Assembly (NCBI GenBank): GCA_964624765.1
Contig: CAZUZO010000009.1
Span: 1-38,454, forward strand
Reading direction: 5' to 3'
DNA: 38,454 nucleotides
Source: JAGTVB01 sp964624765
GTDB lineage: Bacteria > Pseudomonadota > Gammaproteobacteria > HK1
Shown here one piece after another: positions 1 to 7,442 of this stretch (the stretch's first letter is position 1; each line of letters starts with the position of its first letter). Under the pieces are notes generated by a model that was not told where the DNA came from, did not search any database, and was given only the letters and a program-made list of their open reading frames with translations. A program made the position numbers and the translations under genes.

Positions 1-15
1 TTTTTTCACAACCTC
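1..15. mobile_element. Right end of a family A MITE, cut by the window edge
   Basis: The first 15 bases match the terminal inverted repeat of the 141-bp family A element found repeatedly in this window (for example 1532-1672). The end is followed by TCA inside CTCAG, the usual target motif. The rest of the copy lies outside the window. Confidence 0.8.
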
Positions 16-330
16 TCAGTCCAGCAATTGGCCGGTCTGCGCATCGACCCGCACGATCCGTACATGCCCTCCCTCGACCAGCACTTTGACCTGATACACG
101 TTGCGCCCACTGGAAGTGCTAGACCGGATCCCTAACACCCTTCCCCCCGTCGCAGAACGGACCAGCGCTGCGGCAGTATCGCCATCTACGAACCGTGACT
201 GCTGGGCAAAGAGGAGCTGTGGCTCTGAGTGGACACGCCCCGACTGTTTCCAATGTTGAGGTGTATCCGCCTGAACGAGTGTGCTTGCCAAGAGCCCCAC
301 TATGAGGGCGATAGTGCCGATTGATTTCAC
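16..330 (-). CDS. Secreted PepSY-domain protein
   Basis: Small exported protein of about 104 residues. From a GTG at 330 the N-terminus is a clear signal peptide: a lysine, then a hydrophobic run IGTIALIVGLLASTLVQA with likely cleavage before DTPQ. The C-terminal half has the PepSY pattern, GGRVLGIRS followed by a strand and VRVDAQTGQLL. PepSY proteins are periplasmic and often linked to peptidase inhibition or sensing, but no specific role can be given here. A longer reading from TTG at 396 would put about 22 non-hydrophobic residues before the signal peptide, so I prefer 330. The stop codon TGA (16-18, reverse strand) is the TNA target base triplet at the end of a family A MITE, so the gene ends exactly where the element begins. 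Confidence 0.7.
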   Translation of the reverse strand: MKSIGTIALIVGLLASTLVQADTPQHWKQSGRVHSEPQLLFAQQSRFVDGDTAAALVRSATGGRVLGIRSSTSSGRNVYQVKVLVEGGHVRIVRVDAQTGQLLD

Positions 331-451
331 GACCGCACGTGGCGCTGAGTGGCTTTCAGATGATATAGCGTGCCTACCTGATTTGTGGACTAGCAAGACG
401 GGCCGACTTGAACATTAGCTGGGATCGCTACCACGAATGTCTTAGGAGCAC

Positions 452-520
452 TATATATCTCTCGGCTTGGGGCCGTCCGCCTTGCTCTCGGGCCGCTCCC
501 CACGGTTTTTTCACAACCTC
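452..520. mobile_element. Truncated family A MITE (right half)
   Basis: Matches the inner region and right end of family A (same orientation as 11127-11230), ending in the ttttttcacaacctc terminus, but the left half is missing. The flank is CCGAG rather than CTNAG, so the target duplication has decayed. It lies in the gene-poor stretch 331-1035, which also holds one doubtful small ORF (547-750). Confidence 0.75.
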
Positions 521-546
521 CGAGCGGCACGAGCGTCACTCTTCGT

Positions 547-750
547 TCACACGAAAAAATACAAAAGCTTAATAACGCGCGTCAAGAACACGGGCGCCTG
601 TCCTGAAAACCACCACAAGAGATAACTCCAACCGGCCAATGAGGCGAAAAAGAACGGTGCCAGGAATAACCAAAACTTGGTGTCGGTCGAAAGCTTGCTG
701 TGGCCGCACTCAGACGGTGACCGCGTGTCGTAGATATTCATTCCCATCAT
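547..750 (-). CDS. Hypothetical small membrane protein
   Basis: Possible 67-residue protein with one long hydrophobic stretch, FWLFLAPFFFASLAGWSYLL, and a second hydrophobic tail ending in KLLYFFV. I do not recognise a family. The start is either the ATG at 750 or the ATG at 741; the ribosome-binding site is weak (GGGA just before the second ATG). Nothing nearby suggests a role. It could be a real orphan membrane protein or a chance ORF in a decayed region between mobile-element remnants. Confidence 0.3.
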   Translation of the reverse strand: MMGMNIYDTRSPSECGHSKLSTDTKFWLFLAPFFFASLAGWSYLLWWFSGQAPVFLTRVIKLLYFFV

Positions 751-1035
751 AAGTCAGTCACAATCGATATACGTTAGCCGGTCCTCATCAACGGTCTTGC
801 GACCTCCAGCCTGCCAAGCGCATCGTCTCCTCGCGAAGCGCGCTCCGCTGAGATTGGGATCATGGGATGCAGGCCACAATTCTAGTGAAACAGTAGGTGT
901 GGACAATATACAACGTTAGCACGATAAATACAACCACCGGTGTTGCATAATTCCATCGATGTTTGGTATCCTGTAAAATAACACTCCTTGCGTGGTGCTG
1001 CGGATACAGCATGAAGTGAGTTAGGAGAAGTGGTG

Positions 1036-1653
1036 ATGGGACGGCAAGCTTTACTGCCCGAGGCGATCTACGAGCACGATTTTGCGCGTTTGGCGCGCAT
1101 CGAAAGCCACCCCCGCACGCGGTTGCGTTTCCTTGGCCTGGCACATGTCCAAGAGGGCCGAAGCTACGAAGAAATCGCTCGCATGCTGAAGGTGCATGCT
1201 AAGTCGGTGCACGCTTGGGTGCAGCGCTTAGCAGAGGGCGGTTTAGAGGCAGTGCACGAACAGCCAGGCCGGGGCGCCAAGCGTAAACTCCCCCTAGAGA
1301 TGGAATCTTCGTTGGCTAAAGCAATCCTTGAACTGCAGGCACAAAGCGGCAGGAGAAGGGTGTGTGCCGAAGACGTCCGGCAGCTGTTGGCCACCCGCTT
1401 TGGAGTACGTTGCGGGCTGAGCACCGTGTACGATCTATTGCATCGTGCCAATATTGACTGGCGGCATCAGCCAGCGCTCGAGAAGCGACCGATCGCGTTC
1501 AAAGGACGGCAGCCAATAGGCCGAGAACTCAGAGGTTGTGAAAAAACCGTCGCGAGCGACCCGAGAGCAAGGCGGACGGCCCCAAGCCGAGAGACATACC
1601 AGATCGATAGGCGAGGAGCGAGCACCGCCCAACGCCGCTATCGGGTCGTGTAG
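1036..1653 (+). pseudogene. IS630-like transposase N-terminus, truncated by a MITE
   Basis: Residues 1 to about 160 are the DNA-binding N-terminal half of an IS630-family transposase: an HTH (YEEIARMLKVHAKSVHAWVQR), a linker GLEAVHEQPGRGAKRKL, and a second HTH-like segment ending LSTVYDLLHRANIDW. The DDE catalytic domain is absent. At 1532 a family A MITE interrupts the frame, and the reading continues through it (RGCEKTVAS...STAQRRYRVV) to a TAG at 1651. Sequence beyond the MITE does not continue the transposase. The ATG at 1036 has AGGAG at 1023-1027, so the product could still be made as a DNA-binding fragment. This is not the transposase that would move the MITEs, whose ends and target are of IS5 type. 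Confidence 0.75.
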
Positions 1654-1672
1654 CAGGTTTTTTCACAACCTC
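1532..1672. mobile_element. Family A MITE, full length (141 bp)
   Basis: Begins GAGGTTGTGAAAAAACC and ends in its inverted repeat. It is flanked by a perfect TCA duplication (1529-1531 and 1673-1675), each inside CTCAG. There is no room for a transposase gene. In this orientation an open frame of about 40 codons (motif TYQIDRRGASTAQRRYR) runs from the left end to a TAG near the right end. TIRs starting GAG with a TNA duplication fit the IS1031 subgroup of IS5, from family knowledge. Confidence 0.9.
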
Positions 1673-1826
1673 TCAGGAAACCCGGCAATCACACTCAATG
1701 ACTCGGCTTAAATCGGAAACCTATTTTCCGTGATATTAAGCGAAATGACAGTTGTCAATTAGATACACTTACCTCTTAGGACAAGCCGTCTCCTCACTTC
1801 TGGGCTTTAGATCGACATCCCCCTAA

Positions 1827-1966
1827 GAAACTGTTGTAAAAATGTCACGAGCGCCGGCAAAGCAAGGCGAACGGGGCAGCGACGAGACATATCAGATCGA
1901 TAGGCGAGGAGCGAGCACCGCCCAACGTCGCTATCGGGGTTGTGTAGCAGGTTTCTGCACAACCTC
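1827..1966. mobile_element. Chimeric MITE: family B left end joined to family A right end
   Basis: The first ~50 bp (GAAACTGTTGTAAAAATGTC, then CACGAGCGCCGGC) match the end of family B (33359 onward). From about 1880 the sequence is family A (gacatatcagatcgataggc to the cacaacctc terminus). The flanks are CTAAG on the left and CTGAG on the right, so the two TNA triplets differ, as expected if the element arose by recombination between separate copies. Most of the 1654-2010 stretch is this element and the hairpin that follows; 1676-1823 shows nothing I can name. Confidence 0.8.
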
Positions 1967-1972
1967 TGAGAG

Positions 1973-1997
1973 CCCTATCGTGATTTACACGATAGGG
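1973..1997 (-). terminator. Hairpin downstream of the GGDEF-EAL gene
   Basis: Perfect 10-bp stem CCCTATCGTG / CACGATAGGG with a 5-nt loop, 13 bases past the stop codon of the GGDEF-EAL gene. There is no clear U-tract, so it may be a weak or Rho-assisted terminator. Confidence 0.5.
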
Positions 1998-2010
1998 GGG
2001 AGAAAAAGGC

Positions 2011-5000
2011 TCAATAGGGGTTGCGGCAAATGATGCTAGAGCGAGCCTCCTGCCACAGAGCGAGGTCGTTGGCATGCATAGGCCGCGAAAAATGGTAACC
2101 CTGCCCCTCTAGGCATCCGTGTTCGCGCAGAAAGGCCACCTGACGTTCTGTTTCGATACCTTCAGCAACGGCGGTGATCTTCAGAGAGCGAGTTAATGCC
2201 GTGACGGCGTCGACGATGGCGGCGTCATTGGGATCATTGGCGATGTCTCGGACAAAAGACTGATCGATTTTCAGAATATCGATCGGCAAATGCTTTATGT
2301 AGGCAAGATTAGAATAGCCGGTACCAAAATCATCGATGGCGACCCGCACTCCCAGTTCCCGGATCGACCAGAGTGCTTTGGGGACCTCGCTGTTGCAAGG
2401 CATCATGCTGCTCTCAAGCAACTCCAGCTCTAACCAGCTTTTCTTGGACGAGCCGCCTGCTCTGAGCAAGCTTCTCAAGGTGGGAATCAGCTCGGCATTG
2501 GGTTCCAGGTGAGGTGCCGATAAATTGACGGATATGGAAAGCATGCCCAGTGGCGATCCCTGCCAGGCAAGATGTTGTTGGGTGACCTGATGCAGCACCC
2601 AACGCTCGACATCCAGTATCAAGCCGGTCTCCTCGGCCAAGCCGATGAAATCACGTGGGGGAAGCACACCTCTTTCAGGATGATTCCACCTTATGAGAGC
2701 TTCGAGCCCCAAAGTGCGGCCTGTATCGAGTGCCACCTTAGGCTGATAGTGCACGACGAACTCTTCCCGTTTCAGTGCCCGACGCAGATCGTTCTCGAGC
2801 TGCAGACGTTCTAAGTGCAACGCATTCATCGTGGAGGCATAAAAGCGGTAGCCGTTACGGCCCTCTGATTTAGAGCGGTACATTGCCGTGTCGGCATTGC
2901 GAAGCAGCGTGTCCACGTCGGCACCGTCCTCGGGAAAGAACGCGATGCCGATGCTGGCGCCGCTGTACACCTCCCTGCGACTACTGAGCTGGTAGGGCAC
3001 CACTAGCGCTTCGAGAACCCGCTGAACGATATGGTGTATCTGCTGGGTGTGTTCGACCTTTTCCAGCAAAACGATGAATTCATCTCCGCCCAGTCTCGCG
3101 ACCGTGTCCACTTGCCGCAAGCAGTCTTTGATGCGGGTAGCGACCTGACAAAGCAATTGATCACCCACTTCATGGCCGAGCGTATCGTTGATGACTTTGA
3201 ACCGATCCAAATCCAGAAACATGATCGCGATACGGGTATTCTCCCGCTCGGCGCGGCTAATCGCCTGGTGCAAGCGTTCATAGATCAACGTTCGGTTCGG
3301 AAGACCGGTCAGCGGATCGTAATACGCCAACATCTCCAGACGCCGCTCCGCTTCTTTGAGCCGCATAATGTCGGTGTAGAAAGCCACGAAGTGAGTGATA
3401 GCCCCTTGGGAATCGGTCACTGCACTGACGCTCATTAGCAAGGGCACCACCCCGCCGTCTCGGCGTCGATTCCAGATTTCGCCGTGCCACTCGCCCTCAG
3501 CCTTGATCTGGATCCACATGTCGCGGTAGAAGGACGGTTCGTGTCGCCCTGATTGCATGAAACGTGGATTGCGATGGAGGACTTCCTCTTGCGGGTAACC
3601 GGTGATGGCCGTGAACGCTCTGTTGACGGACAGCACCTGGCCCTCCGCATCGGTGATCAAGATCCCTTCCCGCGCACTGTCGAATACATTCTCAGCTAAC
3701 CGCACACGCTCCTCGGCCCGATGGCGTTCGGTCATGTCGTCCTGAATGTAGATGAAATGGGAGATTGCTCCGCCACTATCGCGAACCGGTATGAGCGAGA
3801 GGTCGTGCCAGAAGCGGGTACCGTCTTTACGGTAATTTTCCAACACGACCCGAACGGCTTCCCCTTCGATCTGGCTCTGGCGTATGGCCTGCCATGCCGA
3901 TCGATCCGTAGCGGGTCCCTGTAGAAAACAGCCATTGCGCCCCAGTACTTCCTCAGCTGAGTATCCAGTCAGTGTCTGAAACGCCGCATTGACATAGACG
4001 ACGGGCAGTTCGGGTTGGGTCGCATCGGTGATGACGATGCCCTGGCGGATGGCCTCCAGGGCTCTGGCCTGCAGCTCGATCTGCGCCGCCTGCTGTTGCA
4101 GGCATCGCTGTGCCTGCCGTAGCTCGGTGTGGTCCCAGAACGCAATCACCGCTCCTTGGGTTTCGCCCTGCTCACCCACATAGGGCCGCACTCGGATCGA
4201 GTAGTCGCACCCGTGGCTAAACTGTATCTCCACCTCGTGGCCGCCATGAATAGCCGATAGTAATCGTGCCTGAAAATCAGGAATGTCGATGTGGGCGATC
4301 AACGTGGTGAGGACTTGACCCTTGGCATTCGATGGGATTTGCAGTGCTTGATGGGCGGCGGCATTGCAGATCAATAGGCGTAACTGCTTGTCTATGATAA
4401 GCAATGGATAGGGTAAACTTGCCTCGACGTGCTCGAGATAGGCCTTAGTGGTTGCCAACTCCCCGCAACGATTCTGAAGCTCTCGATTGACCGTGGACAG
4501 TTCCTCTCGAGCCAATTGTAACTTGGCTTGTGTTGTCGCAAGTTCTTTGTTGGTGGACCTCAGTTCCTCGCGCGCGGATTCCAGTGCTTGGCGGATGGCC
4601 CGAAATTCCTCGGTTGAGGCTCGCATCTGCTCGATGACGGTTTGCGGATGCTCGTGGGAGACGGCAAGCTCTCGTTGCAGTTCCCCCAGCGACCGCGACG
4701 ATGCTCCAGGTGACCCCATCTGCTCGGTCTGGTGAGGGTTTTGGGTAACGGTAAAGCAGATCGAGAGCAGAAGCCGGTCTGAGCGATCTTTGGGCATCCA
4801 ATGTCCGGTCAAGCGAATGGGTATACAGGGGATCTCATCGAGGCTGATCGGACACCCGCGCTCTACCGCCTCGCTTCCCTTTATCTTGAACGGCCACTCC
4901 TGGAGATCCTCCTGGAGATCCGTCCGTGGCTCCGTACGTATCAGTGAACCGACATGCCGATGTGCGCGTTCCCGAGTCGGAACCCGATAGGAGCTGGCGT

Positions 5001-5406
5001 CCTCATCGTGTTCATCCGCCAATGAATCGACGCGCTGAACGGCTGACAACGTCAGATCGGTTTGGTCAGCGGTCGGCCTAAGCTGTAGCTTGCCGTTCTG
5101 AAGCGCTACGGTGAAGAGGGGCGGACTTACGTACAGGGTATTGGCTTGAGGTGTTATGCCAGATTCCACCTTCCGAACGTTTCGCCTCGTTTGCCGGCCG
5201 AGCAGGTCAACGAGGACATCACGCTGAGCAGTTGAGAGGTGCTGGATGACGATACAAGCGGCTCGCCATCGCGTTGGGAGGTGCCATACTAATTCGCAGA
5301 GCGCTTCCAGCCCGACCTCCAATACGGTCATTCCCACGACGAGCAGTGAGGTTCCGTGTTTCGCTGACTTGGCCTGGGCTCGACTATGACTCACTCCCTG
5401 TGCCAT
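2011..5406 (-). CDS. CheB-like/PAS/GGDEF/EAL cyclic-di-GMP protein
   Basis: A 1131-residue multidomain protein. Residues ~20-110 resemble a CheB methylesterase domain (IVIQHLSTAQRDVLVDLL, ANTLYVSPP), but the active-site GxSxGG region reads VGMTVLEVGLEAL and lacks the serine, so it is probably inactive. A linker and a coiled coil follow at ~240-320, of the kind found between CheR and PAS in CheB-CheR-PAS hybrids; the CheR domain is missing. Three PAS domains lie at ~325-425, 440-560 and 565-685. The GGDEF domain (~700-865) has an intact RLGGDEF motif and an RxxD inhibitory site five residues before it. The EAL domain (~880-1120) has EALIRW, DDFGTGYS and KIDQSFV. Both cyclic-di-GMP synthesis and breakdown look possible. 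The start has AAGGAGAGG just upstream. No transmembrane segment is seen; a cytosolic signal sensor is likely. Input and target are unknown. Confidence 0.88.
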   Translation of the reverse strand: MAQGVSHSRAQAKSAKHGTSLLVVGMTVLEVGLEALCELVWHLPTRWRAACIVIQHLSTAQRDVLVDLLGRQTRRNVRKVESGITPQANTLYVSPPLFTVALQNGKLQLRPTADQTDLTLSAVQRVDSLADEHDEDASSYRVPTRERAHRHVGSLIRTEPRTDLQEDLQEWPFKIKGSEAVERGCPISLDEIPCIPIRLTGHWMPKDRSDRLLLSICFTVTQNPHQTEQMGSPGASSRSLGELQRELAVSHEHPQTVIEQMRASTEEFRAIRQALESAREELRSTNKELATTQAKLQLAREELSTVNRELQNRCGELATTKAYLEHVEASLPYPLLIIDKQLRLLICNAAAHQALQIPSNAKGQVLTTLIAHIDIPDFQARLLSAIHGGHEVEIQFSHGCDYSIRVRPYVGEQGETQGAVIAFWDHTELRQAQRCLQQQAAQIELQARALEAIRQGIVITDATQPELPVVYVNAAFQTLTGYSAEEVLGRNGCFLQGPATDRSAWQAIRQSQIEGEAVRVVLENYRKDGTRFWHDLSLIPVRDSGGAISHFIYIQDDMTERHRAEERVRLAENVFDSAREGILITDAEGQVLSVNRAFTAITGYPQEEVLHRNPRFMQSGRHEPSFYRDMWIQIKAEGEWHGEIWNRRRDGGVVPLLMSVSAVTDSQGAITHFVAFYTDIMRLKEAERRLEMLAYYDPLTGLPNRTLIYERLHQAISRAERENTRIAIMFLDLDRFKVINDTLGHEVGDQLLCQVATRIKDCLRQVDTVARLGGDEFIVLLEKVEHTQQIHHIVQRVLEALVVPYQLSSRREVYSGASIGIAFFPEDGADVDTLLRNADTAMYRSKSEGRNGYRFYASTMNALHLERLQLENDLRRALKREEFVVHYQPKVALDTGRTLGLEALIRWNHPERGVLPPRDFIGLAEETGLILDVERWVLHQVTQQHLAWQGSPLGMLSISVNLSAPHLEPNAELIPTLRSLLRAGGSSKKSWLELELLESSMMPCNSEVPKALWSIRELGVRVAIDDFGTGYSNLAYIKHLPIDILKIDQSFVRDIANDPNDAAIVDAVTALTRSLKITAVAEGIETERQVAFLREHGCLEGQGYHFSRPMHANDLALWQEARSSIICRNPY

Positions 5407-5476
5407 TCCACCTCTCCTTAAATGATCGCGGCGACCGTTCGTTTTATTGTAACTTTACTATCACTACGCTACCGTA

Positions 5477-5505
5477 CTTGTATCACACAGTATAACTAGG
5501 GTCAA
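5477..5505 (-). promoter_or_regulatory. Candidate sigma-70 promoter for the GGDEF-EAL gene
   Basis: On the reverse strand, TTGACC (5500-5505) and TACAAG (5477-5482) are 17 bp apart, about 70 bp before the start codon. The -35 is strong and the -10 is moderate (4 of 6). Confidence 0.4.
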
Positions 5506-5543
5506 TCCTGTGTAGCTCATCTCAATCGATCACCGGTCCTGGA

Positions 5544-5592
5544 GCCTCATCTTTCTCGGGAACCCCCTGTCATCATACAGGGTAGATGAGGC
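5544..5592. other. Two-part stem-loop in an intergenic region
   Basis: GCCTCATCT (5544-5552) pairs with AGATGAGGC (5584-5592). Inside it CCCTGT (5565-5570) pairs with ACAGGG (5577-5582). This could be a terminator for a transcript from either side or part of a structured RNA. No protein gene is evident in 5407-5815. Confidence 0.45.
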
Positions 5593-5639
5593 AAGCCCCG
5601 CCCCAGCATAGCGCCCGGAGCCAGACAAGGTGCCTAGGA

Positions 5640-5815
5640 AAAACCCGCCACCCTGCCGCGACAGGGCGACAGGGCGGTGAAGTCTATCTCAGAAAGACCT
5701 AACGACGGAGGGAACAGCTCGCCATCACCGGGCAGGGAGCAAGAAGCCGATGGCGAAACGATGGACACGGCCCGATTGCCCGAGCCAGTAACACTTGAGA
5801 CCTTGAAAGGTAACC
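5640..5815 (+). other. Structured fragment, possibly a group II intron 5' remnant
   Basis: This GC-rich stretch has a hairpin (ccaccctg ... cagggcgg) followed by ggtgaagtc, cctaacgacggagggaac and gatggcgaaacgatgg. The order and style of these short motifs remind me of the 5' domain of bacterial group II introns, but no reverse transcriptase gene follows: the msrA 3' end lies directly downstream. A weak open frame crosses it. The assignment is a guess from pattern. Confidence 0.25.
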
Positions 5816-6460
5816 TTAGGCCAATTCAACACAACGCACCCCGGTACCCCCCAAGCCGCAGTAGCCGCCGGGATTCTTGGCTAGGTACTGCTGGTGATAG
5901 GCTTCGGCGAAGTAGAATTCTGGCGCCTGACAAATTTCAGTCGTGATTGGACCATAGCCGGCCTGGAGCAACGCACTTTGATAGGCTTCCCGAGAGGTTT
6001 CGGCGGCTTGGAGCTGCCGTTGATTGTAGACATAAATTCCTGAACGATATTGAGTCCCGATATCGTTTCCCTGCCGCATACCCTGCGTGGGATCGTGTGC
6101 CTCCCAGAAAACCCTAAGCAGTGCATCGTAAGGAAGCACCTCGGGATCAAAAACGACCCGAACGACCTCGTTGTGACCGGTCAGTCCCGTACAGACCTCT
6201 TCATAAGTCGGATTGGGAGTATAACCGCCCGCGTAACCAACGGCCGTGGAATAAACACCATGGGTCTCCCAGAAGTGCTTCTCTGCGCCCCAAAAACAAC
6301 CCAGCCCAACCACCGCTATTTCCATACCATCTGGATAGGGCGGTTCAAGGGGATGGGCATTCACGTAATGGGTAGAGGGAACCGCCACTCTCTCGCAGCG
6401 CCCAGGCAATGCCTGCTCAGCTTTCGGCATCTGTATCTTACGTTGCCATCTCTGCAGCAT
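5816..6460 (-). CDS. msrA: Peptide methionine sulfoxide reductase MsrA
   Basis: Reduces the S-form of methionine sulfoxide in proteins with thioredoxin as electron donor, in the cytosol. From ATG 6460 the protein has 214 residues, close to the E. coli enzyme. The catalytic cysteine is in GCFWGAEKHF (Cys55). Conserved HNEVVRVVFDP, FWEAHDPTQ and GTQYRSGIY follow, and resolving cysteines lie near the C-terminus (GYCGLGGTGVRC). E. coli-like ALPGR precedes the core. ATG 6460 is preceded by GGGGGAGG at very short spacing. A TTG at 6496 gives 12 more residues and overlaps the bcp stop (TTGA), which would permit translational coupling. It is paired with bcp, a second oxidative-defence gene. Confidence 0.93.
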   Translation of the reverse strand: MLQRWQRKIQMPKAEQALPGRCERVAVPSTHYVNAHPLEPPYPDGMEIAVVGLGCFWGAEKHFWETHGVYSTAVGYAGGYTPNPTYEEVCTGLTGHNEVVRVVFDPEVLPYDALLRVFWEAHDPTQGMRQGNDIGTQYRSGIYVYNQRQLQAAETSREAYQSALLQAGYGPITTEICQAPEFYFAEAYHQQYLAKNPGGYCGLGGTGVRCVELA

Positions 6461-6492
6461 ACCTCCCCCTCGTCTTGTGCTGGAACTCGACT

Positions 6493-6999
6493 TCAACTGC
6501 TGCGCTCATCGCGCAGCGTCGGCGAAATCGACCCTTCCCTTTTGATGGTTTCCAGGACCTGCGCAGGGTGCTCTTCGGCCTTGCTCACCCGCCGCCAGTG
6601 TTTCAGCACCTTCCCTTCGGGATCTATCCAGACAGTGGAACGAATGACGCCCATGGTCTTCTTGCCGTACATGACTTTCTCTCCATAGGCTCCATAAGCG
6701 GTCATCACGGCCTTGTCCGGATCGCACAGAAGGGTGAACGGCAGCTGATATTTGGTAGCAAACTTTTGGTGCGATGATCTGTTGTCCGGCGAGATCCCCA
6801 AGACCACTATACCCAAGTCCCTGATCTCAGACCACAGATCCCGGAAACCACAAGCCTCTTTGGTACATCCCGGGGTATCGTCTTTGGGATAGAAATACAC
6901 GATCACGTGCTGGCCACGGAAATCTTCTAGAGTCACCGGCTGACCCTGAGCATCTTGCAGGGAAAAAAGGGGTGCTTGCTTGCCTTCTTCGATAGTCAT
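6493..6999 (-). CDS. bcp: Thioredoxin-dependent thiol peroxidase Bcp (peroxiredoxin Q)
   Basis: Reduces hydrogen peroxide and organic hydroperoxides. The 168-residue protein carries the Bcp signature FYPKDDTPGCTKEAC: peroxidatic Cys45 and resolving Cys50, five residues apart, as in the atypical two-cysteine PrxQ type. Later motifs are LGISPDN and the C-terminal WRRV. ATG 6999 has GGAGG four bases upstream, which decides the start; a longer frame to 7113 has no such site. It is followed without a gap by msrA, so the two are probably one oxidative-stress operon. Confidence 0.93.
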   Translation of the reverse strand: MTIEEGKQAPLFSLQDAQGQPVTLEDFRGQHVIVYFYPKDDTPGCTKEACGFRDLWSEIRDLGIVVLGISPDNRSSHQKFATKYQLPFTLLCDPDKAVMTAYGAYGEKVMYGKKTMGVIRSTVWIDPEGKVLKHWRRVSKAEEHPAQVLETIKREGSISPTLRDERSS

Positions 7000-7257
7000 G
7001 TGCCCTCCTTTCGGTACTCTGAACGCTAGCGGATCAGGATCCTCGACCTTCCGGCCTCCGAGCGCGAGCACACCGAAGGCACGGGGACTGTCGAGCCCGA
7101 TCAGGATCCTCATTTAGGGACCCAGATACCCACCCGGTCAGCCGTGCGCGGTGGCTCAGCTGCTGGCTGGAACGGTGCAGCTACCATCTTATACCCGATC
7201 ATAGCCATCGCAAGGAACGGTTTCCCCTATCCCTTGCCACCTATCAGTTCCTTCAAA

Positions 7258-7361
7258 CCCGTCGTTCCGGTAGGGATTGCCGGAACCCAGTCGCCATGGA
7301 TGGCTGTCTGGGCCACTTCCCTGTGGTCTGGATACCGGCAATCCGTGCCGGTATGACGGCC
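7258..7361. repeat. REP-like palindromic intergenic repeat
   Basis: Two ~30-bp imperfect copies in opposite orientation (7259-7290 and 7329-7361), each built around GGATTGCCGG and ending in CCAG or its complement, separated by a short spacer. This is the style of dispersed palindromic repeat common between gammaproteobacterial genes. It fills part of the 7000-7442 gap between bcp and the transporter gene; I see no gene in the rest of the gap. Confidence 0.7.
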
Positions 7362-7442
7362 CCTTGGGATTCTCGGCTCAAACCGATAGGTGGTGAGGCC
7401 ATACCCTACGTTGGTCCTAACGAAACGGTCACCGAAGCCCGC

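Noticed and set aside
860..1012. A 50-residue reverse-strand ORF with one hydrophobic helix upstream of the transposase remnant
   Set aside because: No recognisable family and no good ribosome-binding site; it lies in a decayed mobile-element region, so it is not listed as a gene.
1532..1672. Repeats considered as a CRISPR array
   Set aside because: Copies are dispersed by kilobases, carry inverted ends and target duplications, and have no regular spacers or cas genes.
6050..6777. Plus-strand ORFs of up to 212 codons opposite msrA and bcp
   Set aside because: Antisense to two clearly recognised genes, with no family similarity.
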